NCBI GenBank assembly: GCA_028671895.1
Contig: CM053800.1
Span: 21,597,886-21,661,885, forward strand
DNA length: 64,000 nt
Origin: Oenanthe sinensis
Lineage: Eukaryota > Streptophyta > Magnoliopsida > Apiales > Apiaceae
Direction of reading: 5' to 3'
Both the position numbers and the translations under genes were made by a program. A model generated the notes under the pieces. It was not told where the DNA came from and made no database searches. It saw nothing but the letters and a program-made list of their open reading frames with translations. Positions 1 to 12,078 of the stretch are shown here, one piece after another (the first letter of the stretch is position 1; every line of letters begins with the position of its first letter).

Positions 1-2331
1 TGTGGAAAATTGGGAGACTAGAAATTAAACTATCATGCTTATTTGGAAGATCTGAAAAAGATGATCAATAAGGGTCAAGCTTTAGGTATCGGGTTGGAAT
101 TGGAGTAAAAGTAGTTTCTCTAGTTAAAGGAACTCATTACTTAAATTTTAACCTATAAGGAAAATTTAGAACTTGATAATTGTTATAACGTGCTTGCAAT
201 TGGCAGAGACATTATTTCAGTTTCTTGTTTGGACAAGAAAGGCTTTTTCATTTTAATTAAATAACAATAGTTGTTTATTATATTTTGATGATAAGGCTTA
301 TAATGTTGCACAACTAATTAACAATTTATATGGTCTAAAGTGACTCAAATCAAATATTACCTTTGGCACTGTTGTTGAGGCCATATTAATGAGAAACGCA
401 TTTCTAGAATATATAAGGATGCATTCATGGATAAGTTTAATTTTGAATTATTCAAAAGGATGCGAATCTTGGTTTATTTGGCAAAATGACTAAAGCTCCT
501 TTTACCGGACATGGAGAAGGGGTCATTGAACGGGTATGACTTATACATAGTGATGTATGTGGTCATATGTGTACGATGACAAAAGGTAGATTTTATTAAC
601 TTCATAAAATTTACTAATTATTTTAGTAGATACAGATATATGTATCTTTTGAAGAACTAATCCGAATCATTTGAAAAGTTGAAAGACTATAAAGATGATG
701 TAGAAAATATCAAAGATTTTTTTTTTTGATAGGAGGGATCACACCTTGTTGGACATGGTGCGATCAATGTTGAGTCAATGAATCTTCCAATTAGTTTCTG
801 GGGTTACACCCTGGAAATGGCTCCATATACACTTAATTGTGTTCCTACTAAAATGGTTCAAAAGACTTCTTATGAGATATGGACTAAGAAACATCATAGC
901 ATGTCATTTATGAAAATTTAGGGATGTAAAACGTTTGTGAAACGTCTAATCTCTGACAAGCTAGGACCAAAATTAGATAAATGTAATTTTGTGGGATACC
1001 CAACTAAAATAGGGGGTTATTCTTTCTATAATCCTTCCGAGAACAAAGTGTTTGTTGCTTGAACTGCTATGTTCCTTGAGAGAGATGCTCTCTAAGAAAG
1101 ACAGTGGGAGGATAATAGATCTCGATGAAGTTCGAGACCCACATGATAACATTGAACCAATGGAGGAACCTAAGCAGTATGTACAAGAAAACAATACTGC
1201 TCAAGAAACACAGGTTGTTCGTAGGTCTGGTAGGATTCACCATGAGCCCGAGAGATATTATGGATTTCTCTTGACTCAAGATGGTGATGTGATACTTGTG
1301 GATGAAGATGAGCCTCTCACCTACCAAGACGCTATGAACACTCCAGATTCTAAGAGATGGAACATTTATTTTCATGAAACAGTCAAAAAGAGTTTGACTT
1401 TATTCAAAATGAAGATGAAACTTGTGTTTACAAGAAGTTTAGTGAGAGCCATGTGGCATTCCTAGTATTATATGTTGATGATATATTACTAATAGGGAAT
1501 GACATTCCTTCTCTACAGACTGTGAATACTTGGTTGAGAAATAATTTCTCAATGAAAGACTTAGGCGATGCGACCTATATATTAGGGATCGAGATCTATA
1601 GAGATAGATCAAGGTGATTGATCGGCCTAAGTCAGAGTACATACATTGACAAAGTTTTCGAATGGATATGTCCCAATGTCTCATGGGATAATGATCTCAA
1701 AATAAAATTTGTCTTAAATCATTGGATGATAAGAACCGCATGAGTAAAGTTCCATATGCGTTAGCAATTGGTTTTATAATGTATGCAATGATATGTACTC
1801 GTCCTGATGTCTCGTATGCTTTAAGCATGACGAGTAAATACCGGTCTAATCCAGGTGAAGGTCACTGGATGACAGTCAAGAATATTCTTAAGTACTTGAA
1901 GAGGACTAAAGATTCATTCTTGTTATATGGAGGAGATTTGAAGCTAGTTGTAAGAGGTTTCAGTGATGCTGGTTTCTAGACAGACAACGATGATTTAATG
2001 TTTCTGTCTAGCTTTGTGTTTTATCTATTTTTATTGAGATGTTGTATGCTGGAATGGTTCACAGCAGAGACAGTTGTTGATTCTACAATAGAGCCTGAGT
2101 ATATTGATGCTTGCGAAGCAGCCAAGGAGCCTGTTTGGGCATGTACTTAGGAGATATCACCTAATTAATGAGATTAATGATCAAGGAGATATACATATAT
2201 GTAAAGTGCATACTAATAATAATATTGCAAACTCACTGACTAAAGGCTTTCTCGCAGCAGAAGCACGAAAGTCACACTAGTTCCATGAGTATTGGATACT
2301 TGGGTAATTGGCTCTAGTGCAAGTGGGAGAT
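1..2331 (+). pseudogene. CopA: degenerate copia gag-pol internal region
   Basis: The window opens inside a Ty1/copia internal region. Order seen: zinc-knuckle remnant (about 1-40, with Asp where the knuckle His should be), integrase remnants (about 480-1085), a readable linker and start of RT (1052-1465), the RT active-site YVDD (near 1470-1482), and RNase H remnants (about 1720-2250). Compared with CopB it lacks the protease active site (join near 80-90), the integrase core (around 715-735) and about 430 bp of the RT N-terminal half (join near 1358). Stops and frameshifts are frequent, so no functional polyprotein can be made. The 5' LTR lies outside the window. Copia identity is clear from the domain order (integrase before RT) and similarity to CopB. 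Confidence 0.9.
2321..2331 (+). other. CopA polypurine tract
   Basis: Purine-rich AAGTGGGAGAT sits immediately before the 3' LTR, the plus-strand primer position for LTR elements. CopB has the same tract at 12068-12078. Confidence 0.8.
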
Positions 2332-3452
2332 TGTTAGTAATTGTGCTCTAGAGACAATACTTTTTATATTTTAAGGAAAATATTTATTATTAAGGATTAT
2401 GTTTTATTGATTATTATTTATTTATTATGTTTTATTTACTGCGTAATAAATTAAAAGCATAATAAATGTCATTGGAATTTTGATACGTATTATATATTTT
2501 TAAGTATGTGACTTAAAAATGAGATTATATGAATAGTATCTTATTCCTAAAATTTCCTAGTCGAGTATTATTATTTAAGGACAATAAGTGCATGTATCAA
2601 TACATGGCACTGGAATGACCCAAGTGAGATTCTACATGTTAAATAAGTGTCATAAGTAATTCTCACTGTGATAATGGTGTAATGATCCTTAGACCTGAAA
2701 TCATTATATTTGAGTGAGACTATGAAATGCACGGCCGTGCTCAAATGTTGATTTGATTTTAATAGTCTACTCATCGATCAAGAAAATAAATATTAAATTA
2801 TGAAGAGGATGACACGAGACATGCCTTGAGTTTAATCTATAATATCAAGATTAAAGAGATTTTATTACATGGAACATTATTCACGAAAGGCTTAATCGAA
2901 TCACCGATTTATTATTATTACTTGGGTAGCAATGATGTATTACTAGATGCCGCTCATTGTTTACAATTTTAATTAGATATTAAAATTGTTGCCAACGTAA
3001 TAATAACCTACAGGGTCACACACAAAGAACGTTTGAAGGAGAAATAATTTAAATTGTGAATTTAAATTAAATAAGTAATTTATTTTATTAATTAAGTATG
3101 ACTTAATTAATTATATAAATAGAATAAATGAATTATTTAAACTAATTCCAAAATTAATAATTAATTAATTAAGTGAGACTTAATTAAATAATTTAGAATT
3201 TTGGATTAGTATTAATTATAATTGGATTATAATTAGAAAACTTATTCCTCTCTCTATATAATCTCTTTATGGGGTGATTTAATTTAAGAGACATATTTTT
3301 ACTAAAACCCTAGCTGTTTTAAGAAAAGAGGAACATAGAGAGAGAAGCAGTTTTCGGGTGCTAGTACACATCAATCCTTCATGAAAAGTGTTCGCTATTT
3401 TTGATTTATTTTTCGCATTTATTCCGCTGCGTTTGTGCCTCGAAACCCTTCA
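2332..3452 (+). repeat. CopA 3' LTR, internally deleted
   Basis: Starts TGTTAGTAATTG after the polypurine tract and ends ACCCTTCA, so it has TG...CA ends. It is 1121 bp against 1543 bp for the matching CopC LTR. Three internal deletions explain the difference: near 2583-2590, near 2709-2712 and near 3388-3392. Each join has 3-4 bases shared by both edges. A TATA-like TATATAAT is at about 3255-3262. The 3' flank begins GTGAC inside the SirA env-like region; the matching left duplication is outside the window. Confidence 0.92.
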
Positions 3453-5304
3453 GTGACCCCCTTGGAGATTACAAATCAAGCTCCTTCAAAAGAGGTCCTC
3501 CTCACCTTTTCAGGTCAGACGGAGGGACAACACACCCATAAAAGGGATGTGGACTCTATAATTAGAGTATCTACTACTTCGGTAGGAGAACCTACTCATG
3601 GTGCCTCCGAGCATGTAAGGCTTTCAATAGCTTCAGCTGGCATCACGGATTCTTCAACTCTACTAATCATTACAAAATCCATAGTGGTGACCACACTAGG
3701 TATTATCCCCCCTAGTTCCTGAAAAAGGAGTTATCCCCACCCAAAGTGGTCCGGTAGAGAGGCAACCTACCCATAGAAGGGATAGGGATTTACTTGTACG
3801 TACAGAAGATCAGGATGCTTTCAATGAGATGAGTGAAAAATTTAACCTAAGTGATTTTCAATTCCCTGACCCTAAACAGTCAAGTATGAGTGTTGAGAGA
3901 CGTGCAAAAATAGTAACAATGAGCAGTGAGACACCCACTGACCAAATAAACACCCCACATAATGCACAAACAGTACATAGCCAAAGAATTCTAAATCTGG
4001 AGGCCCAAGTATAAGAAAAATCCTGGAAGTGTAAGAGCAGCAGCGCAATGAAATGAAAGAAATTAAAGATTTTGTCCAATAGTTACTGGCTCAGAAAACT
4101 CCTACTACTCATCAATCAACTTCAACAGCTCAAATACCTCCGGTCGAAAGGGAAGATTACCCAACTGAGGGGGAGAGAAGAGAGCAATAAAAAGTTGAAA
4201 CTGAAATGATAATGGAATATACAGCTCAGGGGGAGTCAGATATCTTTTATAGGCCTGGAGCGAGGCAACTGGAGGAAGGAGAAATCTTTGAACCCTATGT
4301 GCCAATGGATATTCCTAATGAGAATGAAATAGAGGAAACAACAAAGGCTGCATGTATAGATGTTGAATAAGAATTTGTTGAGGAGTATGCGTTTGATAAT
4401 GACTGTCTTCTAGTTGGTGTAGATGAAGTTGTTACTCAAGATATAGTTCAAGCTCAAGAGTTAATGAAAAGAAAGTGAAGAAGAGTTTAACATGAAATGG
4501 AAAGAAGAAATAGAATCAAGGACATCAAAACAATAGTTGGTCCTGAATGGGATGAAGCAAGGAGTCTATTGGAGAAGAAAGAACTAACTCTAAGCTAGAA
4601 GAAAAACAGAGAAGTCCTTGACCTATTCAGAACCATAAAGGAAAATTATCAAGATGTTCATGAGTTCTATGTTGTGCTATCAAAAGAAATAACAAGCGTG
4701 TCAGACAGTGCATTCAAATCCGGTTGGAAAATGTATATCAATTCAACAACACTGGGTTCGAGAATCTTGTCGACAAAGAGCTTTGAGAAAATGAATATAG
4801 TTGAGTTGTATGTGCTGAAGAGGAAAGTCATCTTTGGGGGACATAAGTCAAATGAGATACTGAGAGATCTAATTGAAAAGAAGATTATTGAGATCGGTGT
4901 CGAAGCATTTGAGAAGCCTTCGGTGGTCAAGTACTATAAAGCAACAACTTTACACAATCTGACGTTGTCTGATGAAGGTCTGGAGTCAATCCAAGTGATG
5001 TTCATGAAGATCTTAAGGCTGCTGAGTTAATCTATGCATTCAGGATGAACAGAGCTATCAAAACATCTGGAAGATATCTTATGGAGACAACCAGATACTA
5101 TCAGGATCCAGTGTATGTGAGAAAGGAGGATGGAACTGAAGAACTTGAAACCATTAAGGATTCTGAACCTTGCATACAAACTGAACCAAATGGAACAAAG
5201 TACTTCATGTTCAAGGAAAATGGAGTGGATAAGAGAAAAGAACTATCAAAGCTGAAAAGGAACAATTCTGACATCATCAGAAAAGTCTTTTCTAGGGTTA
5301 ACAG
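3453..5304 (+). pseudogene. SirA env-like region, part 1 (interrupted by CopA and CopB)
   Basis: Remnant of the extra reading frame that follows pol in Sirevirus-like elements. The first 250 bp align with the end of the first env-like ORF of SirG (34340-34500), including a shared run that starts GTGACCCCC. Readable segments are 3453-3722, 3829-4014, 4674-5030 and 5045-5304, in different frames with several stops. They encode hydrophilic, Lys/Glu-rich sequence; I see no membrane segment. The frame is cut at 5304 by CopB and resumes at 13681. It is strongly diverged from SirG in the C-terminal part, so this is a different family of the same lineage. The role of such ORFs is unknown; 'env-like' is a positional name. 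Confidence 0.75.
5300..5304. repeat. CopB left target-site duplication (AACAG)
   Basis: Five bases before the CopB 5' LTR. The right copy at 13676-13680 reads AATAG, one transition different. Both abut TG/CA LTR ends, and the SirA frame continues across the two sites. Confidence 0.85.
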
Positions 5305-6899
5305 TGTTAGTATTGGTGTCCTAGAGACAATACTTTTAATGTTTTATTGAAAACAATTAAGGATTATGTTTTATGTGATTATTTAATTAATATTTATTAT
5401 GTCTTTATTTACTGCGTCATAAATTGAAATAATAATAAATGTCCTTGGAATATTAATACGTAATATATATCTTTAAGTATGTGACTTAAAAATGAGATTA
5501 TATGAATAGTATTTTATTCCTAAAATTCCCTAGTCAAGTATTATTATTTAAGGACAGTAATAATGCAATAAGACTAGTATGTTTGTTGATAGATGAACAC
5601 ATCTCATTGGTCATAGGTATGGTGATACTAAAGTCAAGAACATAAGTGTATGTATCAATACATGACACTGGAAAGACCCGCCGTCAGATTCTACATGTTA
5701 ATAAGTGTCATAAGAAATCTCACAGTGATAATGATGTAATGATCCTCTGACTTGAAATCATTATATTTCTATACGAGAATTAATATACTTTGATTACACT
5801 CAAAGTTACCTTTAACCGGGTAATGATAAAGGTGGACATTGGGTATGCTATGAATCGTATGGGGAATATGAATGATAGATATAGGATTTAACCCTCCAAT
5901 TCTAGGAGTGATATTATTGGCCTCTTGATTGAGTGAGACTATGAAATGCATGGCCATGCTCAAATATTGATTTGTTTAAATAGTCTACTCATTGATCAAG
6001 GAAACCAAGATTAAACGTTGAACAGGATGACACTATACATGCCTCGAGTTTTATTTATAATATAAGGTTAAAGGGATTATATTACATTACACATTATTCA
6101 CGAAAGGTTTAATTGAATCACCAATTATTATTGTTACTTGGGTAGCAATGATGTATTACTAGATGCCGCTCATTGTTTATAATTTTATTATTAGATAATA
6201 AAATTATTGCCAACGTAATAATAACCTAAAGGGTCACACACAAAGAACGTCAAAACGGAGGTTTATTTAAATTACGAATTTAAATATATTATTGTTTATT
6301 CGAATTTAAATATTAAATTAATTAAGTGAGACTTGATTAATTATATTAGAATTCGGATTTAATAAGTATTATTATTATTCGAATTTAATTATTGAATTAA
6401 TTAAGTGGGACTTGATTAATTATATTAGAATTCAGATTTAATAATAATAATAACCCAAAGTCATAATGGGTTTTGGAAACCACATGGATTAGGGTTAGGC
6501 CCAAAATCTCTCTCTCCCATATGTATACATAATGATGTATAGTATCAGGGTTTAATCATAAAATTTCGTTTTAGAGAAAAACCCTAGCTGCTCAACATCA
6601 AGAGAGGCTAGAGAAAGAGAGAGAGAGAGAGGCAAACAATTCGGCTAGTACCGACTCCGGTGATCGTAGGACGATCGGGCGTTCGTGTGGACTTCTTTAG
6701 AGAGCAAATCTTTGCAACAAAGGACTGCTGTGATTCATCTTTCTGGACCTCCATTAAACAACATACAAAAAGCCTTGTTAAGGTACAGACTTCTTCACCA
6801 TAATCATCCAGCGTTATACATGGATCCTGCGATTGGGTTTCGTTTTTTTATATTGTTTTTACGTTAATTCCGCTGCATTTTCATGCCCGAAACCCTTCA
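5305..6899 (+). repeat. CopB 5' LTR
   Basis: 1595 bp, TGTTAGTATTGG...ACCCTTCA. AT-rich, with a run of near-repeats of an AATTAATTAAGTGRGACTT type at 6300-6430 and a short GA microsatellite near 6615-6632. The TATA-like segment seen in the 3' LTR (13296-13305, CTATATATAC) is altered here near 6528-6538, so this promoter copy may be weakened. Confidence 0.95.
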
Positions 6900-6900
6900 A

Positions 6901-6911
6901 TGCATCAGAGC
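6901..6911 (+). other. CopB primer-binding site
   Basis: TGCATCAGAGC, one base after the LTR end. It matches the initiator tRNA-Met primer site TGGCATCAGAGC seen in CopC except for one missing G. Confidence 0.75.
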
Positions 6912-8660
6912 TACGTGTATAATGGGATGATTTGGTTATGTGTTTAACAGTTTTTCGATATATGTAAACATATATATGATATGCCATGACTATATATTGA
7001 TATATATGTTTTATATGATTTTGAATATATGATATTCATGTGTTGTATAATCATGGGATGATTGTGTGTATTTCTGTATGTATATGATACATGTTTATTC
7101 TTGTTATGGAAATCGTATTCGATATGAATTCTGAAACGGCTTCGGTAGATTTTCTGAAATCTGTGTCCAGTATCCTATTTTCACAAACGATATGTGTTTT
7201 CTGACTGGAATCGTGTCACTGATCAATACTGACGAAGTCAGTTTTTCGTCTGTAAGCCGTTTAACGAAGTTACAGGCCCCGAAACGGCGATTTATTATTT
7301 TCTGAAATTTATTTGATTTTCTGAAATTTCGAAATTTATTATATATGATTATATGATATGTTTATATAATCTGAGATATATTACATATGTTATGTGATAA
7401 CATGGTGGATGGTTATGGCCTAAAGACCCATAGGATAGTGGTTTTGTTTTATGGTTTTGGTTTCTAAATACGACTTGCATGTCGTTTATTCATTGTAATT
7501 ATTAATCTCGAATGTAACTCGAGTTCTTCTTGTAATTTCATTAGAATAGATTTATTTATTATTCAATGTAATTATTCAATGGAGACTTGGAAGCTAGGAG
7601 GCAATCCAGATGATGGAGCAATGAAGAAGATAAAGACATGTAATAGTGTAGTATTTGAAACCACCATAGATTGACCTTGATAATTCCATTAGCTTGGAAA
7701 TATCACATAGGACGGGGCCATAACCAAACACGTTTAATTTATGCACAATACATATATGTATATGAATGTATGTGTAGATATGTATGTGTTGGAATGATGT
7801 ATGTATTAGATACGACACTCATGCCATGTCTGCTTAATAAAGATAAAATCTGTAACGATTCAAGATTTTAAAATTAACAAACGATCATGAGATTCTTGTG
7901 TTTATGAAATATGGATTTTTAAAACACGAAATTAAATATTGATTTTTGATATCTATAACTGGGATTTTCTAACAAAAACGGATATGCGTATTCGTAAGGC
8001 TGATGGGTTTTAAGTGTGACCACTGGTATCCTCCATCTACCTGGGAAATGAACAATTTAAGATGTCAATTTGAAATATTTGGTTCAAGAAAAAATTGAGG
8101 ATCTCTTTGTGATGTGATCATGATCGTTATAAATTTTCTAAACCCCTTAACAAAATATTAAGTTTTACTCGGATGCTTTCCAATGAATGAACACTCATTG
8201 AATCCTAGATCGATTAGGGGAAGGACTGTCAGTGGCAGGGGACTCCTATCTATCGTGGTGAGATGCGACGAACATAAACGGTTATATTCGGCCGTTGTAT
8301 CATTGGGTCTAACTTAACTGAGTCGTCATAATAAGGTGAAAATAAACAGTTATATTCAACCATTATGAACTTAGAAGCATAGAGTTTGGTTAAAAGTCTA
8401 TTAGATAGATAAGATCAATCGTTGTTCACCAAACTATCCAAGAATTATATATGATATAATTGACAACTGATGTCTACCTAAATAATCATTTTTTAAGGAC
8501 TTCCAGTGGTTGACTTAGGACATGACGAAATATGGATCTTGGCTCACTAGAAAGAATTATGGGATATATATTATGAATATATCATAATCATTTGAACATA
8601 ATAAATAACTCAGACAATCTAATGTTTATTTTATGCATTTTATACATTGTAGATATTTAA
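6912..8660 (+). other. CopB untranslated leader
   Basis: About 1.75 kb between the primer-binding site and gag. No long reading frame. It is shared with CopC (44271-46436): a block of ATATGAT-rich sequence, a conserved block around 7100-7330, and a conserved stretch around 8200-8450. The ~330-bp unit duplicated in CopC is single here (about 7010-7330). In this lineage a long leader may hold packaging or translation signals; nothing here proves that. Confidence 0.7.
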
Positions 8661-9287
8661 ATGGCAAACAATACAAATACTTTCTCCGTACGAGCAACCC
8701 TTGAGAAGGACAAGCTGACAGGAACTAACTTCCTGGATTGGTATAGGAATTTGAGGATTGTCCTCAGGCAAGAGCGTAAGCTCCATGTCATTGAAATTCC
8801 TTCACCTGCTCCTCCTGCTGAGAATGCAACTCGCGTTCAGCAAAATGCTTATCAGAAGCATATTGATGATGTGAATGATATTGCATGTCTCATGCTGGCA
8901 ACCATGAGTGTTGAGCTTCAAAAACAACATGAGCATATGGATGCTTATGAGATGATTGAACACCTTCAAAGAATGTTTGAGGGACAAGCTCGTCAAGAAA
9001 GGTTCGACACGAGCAAAGCACTGTATGCTTGCAAACAGGGAGAGCGTGAACCTGTTGAACCACATGTTCTGAAGATGATAGGTTATATTGAGTATCTTGA
9101 TACTTTGGGTTTCCCGATTGGTTTGGAAGCTCAGATTGACTTAATCTTGCAATCTTTGAACCACAACTATACTCATTTTGTTATGAACTACAATATGAAT
9201 GAGATAGACAAAACACCCACTAAATTGTTGGCCATGTTACGAACTACTGAAACCAACATGAAAAGGCTGAACCTGCTGCCATGTTGA
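8661..9287 (+). CDS. gag: CopB gag, N-terminal part
   Basis: 208 codons from ATG. It reads like the copia capsid domain (UBN2-type gag): a Trp-containing N-terminus (NFLDWYRNLR at about 24-33), then a helical Met/Leu/Glu-rich body. It ends early at TGA because of a frameshift near 9270; the gag continues in another frame at 9281. The ATG is the first after a long leader and matches the start of the CopC gag (46437). Product: capsid protein that packages element RNA in cytoplasmic particles. Confidence 0.85.
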   Translation: MANNTNTFSVRATLEKDKLTGTNFLDWYRNLRIVLRQERKLHVIEIPSPAPPAENATRVQQNAYQKHIDDVNDIACLMLATMSVELQKQHEHMDAYEMIEHLQRMFEGQARQERFDTSKALYACKQGEREPVEPHVLKMIGYIEYLDTLGFPIGLEAQIDLILQSLNHNYTHFVMNYNMNEIDKTPTKLLAMLRTTETNMKRLNLLPC

Positions 9288-9820
9288 TGGTAGATAACAA
9301 AGGTAAGGCTAATAGGAAAGGCAAATGGAAGGGAAAGAAGAAGATTGGATCTGCTTCTGGTCCCAAGCCAAAGGCTAATCCCAAACAGGCTTTAAAGCCT
9401 AAGGGTGTTGTTGCAAAGGGTGATTGTCATTACTATGGTAAACCAGGTCATTGGAAGAGAAACTGTCATGCTTATTTGGAGGATCTGAAGAAGAAGAAGG
9501 CTGGTCAAGCTTCTGATTCATGTATTTATGTTATAGAGGTCAATTTGTCAACTTCTACATCATGGGTATTGGATACTGGATGTGGTTCTCACATTTGTAT
9601 AAATGTACATGAACTACAAAGGAGTATGACTTTGGCTAAAGGAGAGGTCGACCTACGAGTTGGCAATGGAGCAAAAGTTGTTGTTTTAGCTGTAGGGACT
9701 TATTATTTATCATTGCCCACTGGGCTTATTTTAGAACTTGAGAACTGTTTTTACGTGCCTGCAATTTGCAGAAACATTATTTCGGTTTCTTGTTTAGACA
9801 AGAAAGGTTTTGCATTTTAA
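9281..9820 (+). pseudogene. CopB gag C-terminus (zinc knuckle) and protease
   Basis: Continuation of gag after the frameshift near 9270. A very Lys-rich stretch (residues about 5-50) is followed by a zinc knuckle, CHYYGKPGHWKRNC, in which the second Cys of the CX2CX4HX4C pattern is Tyr. The aspartic protease motif LDTGCGSH follows at about residues 96-103 (9566-9590). The frame stops at 9820 and resumes in another frame near 9800. The protease motif is what CopA and CopC lack. Confidence 0.85.
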
Positions 9821-10850
9821 TTCAGAACAATAGTTGTTCCTTTTCTTTGAATAATGTTACCTATGAGGTTGCACGTTTATTTAACAGTTTATATGTTCTT
9901 GATTTAGACACTCTTATCTATAATGTGAATAAAAAACGTCTTAAAATAAATGACTCAAATTAAACATACCTCTGGCACTGTCGTTTAGGCCATATAAATG
10001 AGAAGCGCATTTCCAAGTTACATAAGGATGGATACTTGGATAAGTTTGACTTTGAATCATACGAAGCATGCGAACCTTGTTTCATTGGAAAAATGACTAA
10101 ATCTCCTTTTACTGGACAAGGTGAAAGGGCAACTGAACGATTAGAACTTATACATAGTGATGTATGTGGTCCTATGTGTACTATGACAAGAGGTGGCTTT
10201 TACTACTTTATCACGTTTACTGATAATTTCAGTAGATATGTGTATCTTATGAAGAACAAATCCGATTCTTTTGAAAAGTTCAAAGAAACAAAGCTGAAGT
10301 AGAAAAGCAAACTGGCGGAAGTATTAAGACTTTACGATCTGATCGTGGAGGTGAATACTTAAGCCATGAATTTAAGAGTTTATTAAAAGAGTGTGGTATT
10401 GTATCACAACTCACTCCTCCCGGAACACCACAATGGAATGGAGTTTCTGAAAAGAGGAATCGTACTTTATTGGACATCGTACGATCGATGATGAGTCATA
10501 CAGATCTTCCAATTAGTTTATGGGGCTACGCCTTGGAGACGGTTACTTATACACTTAACCGAGTTCCTACTAAAACGGTTCAGAAGACTCCATATGAGAT
10601 ATGGACTAAGAAACATCATAGCATGTCATTTATGAAAATATGGGGATGTGAAGCGTTTGTGAAACGTTTAACTTCTTACAAGCTAGGACCTAAATCAGAC
10701 AAATATAATTTTGTGGGATACCCAATTGAAACAAAGGGTTATTCATTCTATAATCCTTCCGAAAACAAAGTGTTTGTTGCTCGAACTACAGTTTTTCTTG
10801 AAAGAGAAATGCTTTCGAAGATGAGCCTCTCACCTACTAAGATGCTATGA
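9800..10850 (+). pseudogene. CopB integrase
   Basis: Copia integrase in broken frames. The zinc-binding N-terminal part includes the CEPC pair near 10068-10080. The catalytic core has SDVCGP (10158-10175), LRSDRGGEY (10333-10359), and the third acidic residue region GVSEKRN (10440-10460). The segment 10470-10850 is readable as the C-terminal part with the GKA-type surface Y..W. At 10815 it jumps directly to a sequence that in CopA follows about 230 bp later, so the INT-RT linker is deleted. Confidence 0.85.
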
Positions 10851-11590
10851 ACACTCCAGAATCCAAGAGATAGCTGGATGCCATGAAATCTGAGATGGAA
10901 TCCATGTATACTAATCAAGTATGGACTTTGGTTGATCCGCCTAAAGGGGTAAAACCTATAGGGTGCAAGTGGGTTTTCAAGAAGAAGACCGACATGGATG
11001 GTAATGTACAGACCTATAAGGCATGATTGGTGGTAAAAGGTTTCAAGCAAATTCATGGTATTGACTATGATGAGACTTTTTCACCAGTGGCTATGGTCAA
11101 GTCCATCAGGATTTTGCTTGCTATAGCTGCTTACTATGATTATGAAATCTGGCAGATGGATGTCAAAACCGCTTTCTTAAATGGGAGCCTTGAAGAAGAT
11201 ATGGATGTGTATATGACACAGCCTGAAGGTTTTGTTGATCCAAAGAATGCTGTAAAGGTATGTAAGCTGCGTCGATCCATTTATGGATTGAAACAAGCCT
11301 CAAGGAGATGGAACATTCGTTTTGATGAAACTGTCAAAGAGTTTGGGTTTATTCAAAATGAATATGAACCATGTGTTTACAAGAAGGTAAGTGGGAGCAA
11401 TGTGGCATTCCCATAATTATATGTTGATGATATATTAATAATAGGGAATGACATTCCTTCTTTACAGGCTTTTAAGACTTGGTTGAGTAAGAATTTCTCA
11501 ATGAAAGACTTAGGCGAAGCGACCTATATTTTAGGTATCAAGATCTATAGAGATAGATCAAGAAGAATGATCGGCCTAAGTCATAGTAGA
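10830..11590 (+). pseudogene. CopB reverse transcriptase
   Basis: Copia RT. Landmarks: KGFKQIHGIDYDETFSPVA (11037-11093), QMDVKTAFLNG (11153-11185), YGLKQASRRW (11283-11312) and the active site LYVDDI (11418-11435). In-frame stops occur near 10871, 11023 and 11414. The 3' end is deleted: at about 11590 the sequence jumps by about 250 bp relative to CopA, into the region before RNase H. Confidence 0.88.
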
Positions 11591-12060
11591 TACTAGTCTA
11601 ATCTAGGTGAAGGTCACTGGCCAGTAGTCAAGAATATTCTTAAGTACTTGAAGAGGACTAAAGATTAATTCTTGGTATATGGAGGAGAAGATAAGCTGGT
11701 TGTAAAAGGTTACACCGACGCTAGTTTCTAGACAGACAAGGATGATTCGATTTCTCAGTCTGGATTTGTGTTTTGTCTAAATGGAGATGTTGTATGCTGG
11801 AATGGTTCACAGCTCAGACAGTTGTTGATTCTACAATAGAGCCTGAGTATATTGATGCTTGCGAAGTAGCCAAGGAGGCTGTTTGGGGATGTACTTAGGA
11901 GATATCACCTAATTAATGAGATTAATGATCAAGGAGATATACATATATGTAAAGTGCATACTAATAAGAATAATGCAGACCCACTGACTAAGGCTTTGTC
12001 GCAGCAGAAACACGAAGGTCATACTAGTTCCATGGGTATTAGATACATGAGAGATTGGCT
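11590..12060 (+). pseudogene. CopB RNase H remnant
   Basis: Begins after the deletion with the conserved copia segment around 11605-11660 and continues through an RNase H-like region (TDASF-type near 11715-11732; STIEPEYI-type near 11828-11850) to just before the polypurine tract. Several stops. It matches CopA 1840-2310 closely. Confidence 0.8.
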
Positions 12061-12067
12061 CTAGTAC

Positions 12068-12078
12068 AAGTGGGAGAT
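12068..12078 (+). other. CopB polypurine tract
   Basis: AAGTGGGAGAT directly before the 3' LTR. Confidence 0.8.

Noticed and set aside
3435..3722. A stand-alone gene starting at 3435
   Set aside because: The start lies in the CopA LTR. The sequence after 3452 is the interrupted env-like region of SirA.
5769..5963. 64-codon minus-strand frame present in both CopB LTRs (also 12543-12737)
   Set aside because: Antisense to the LTR, identical only through LTR duplication; no domain.
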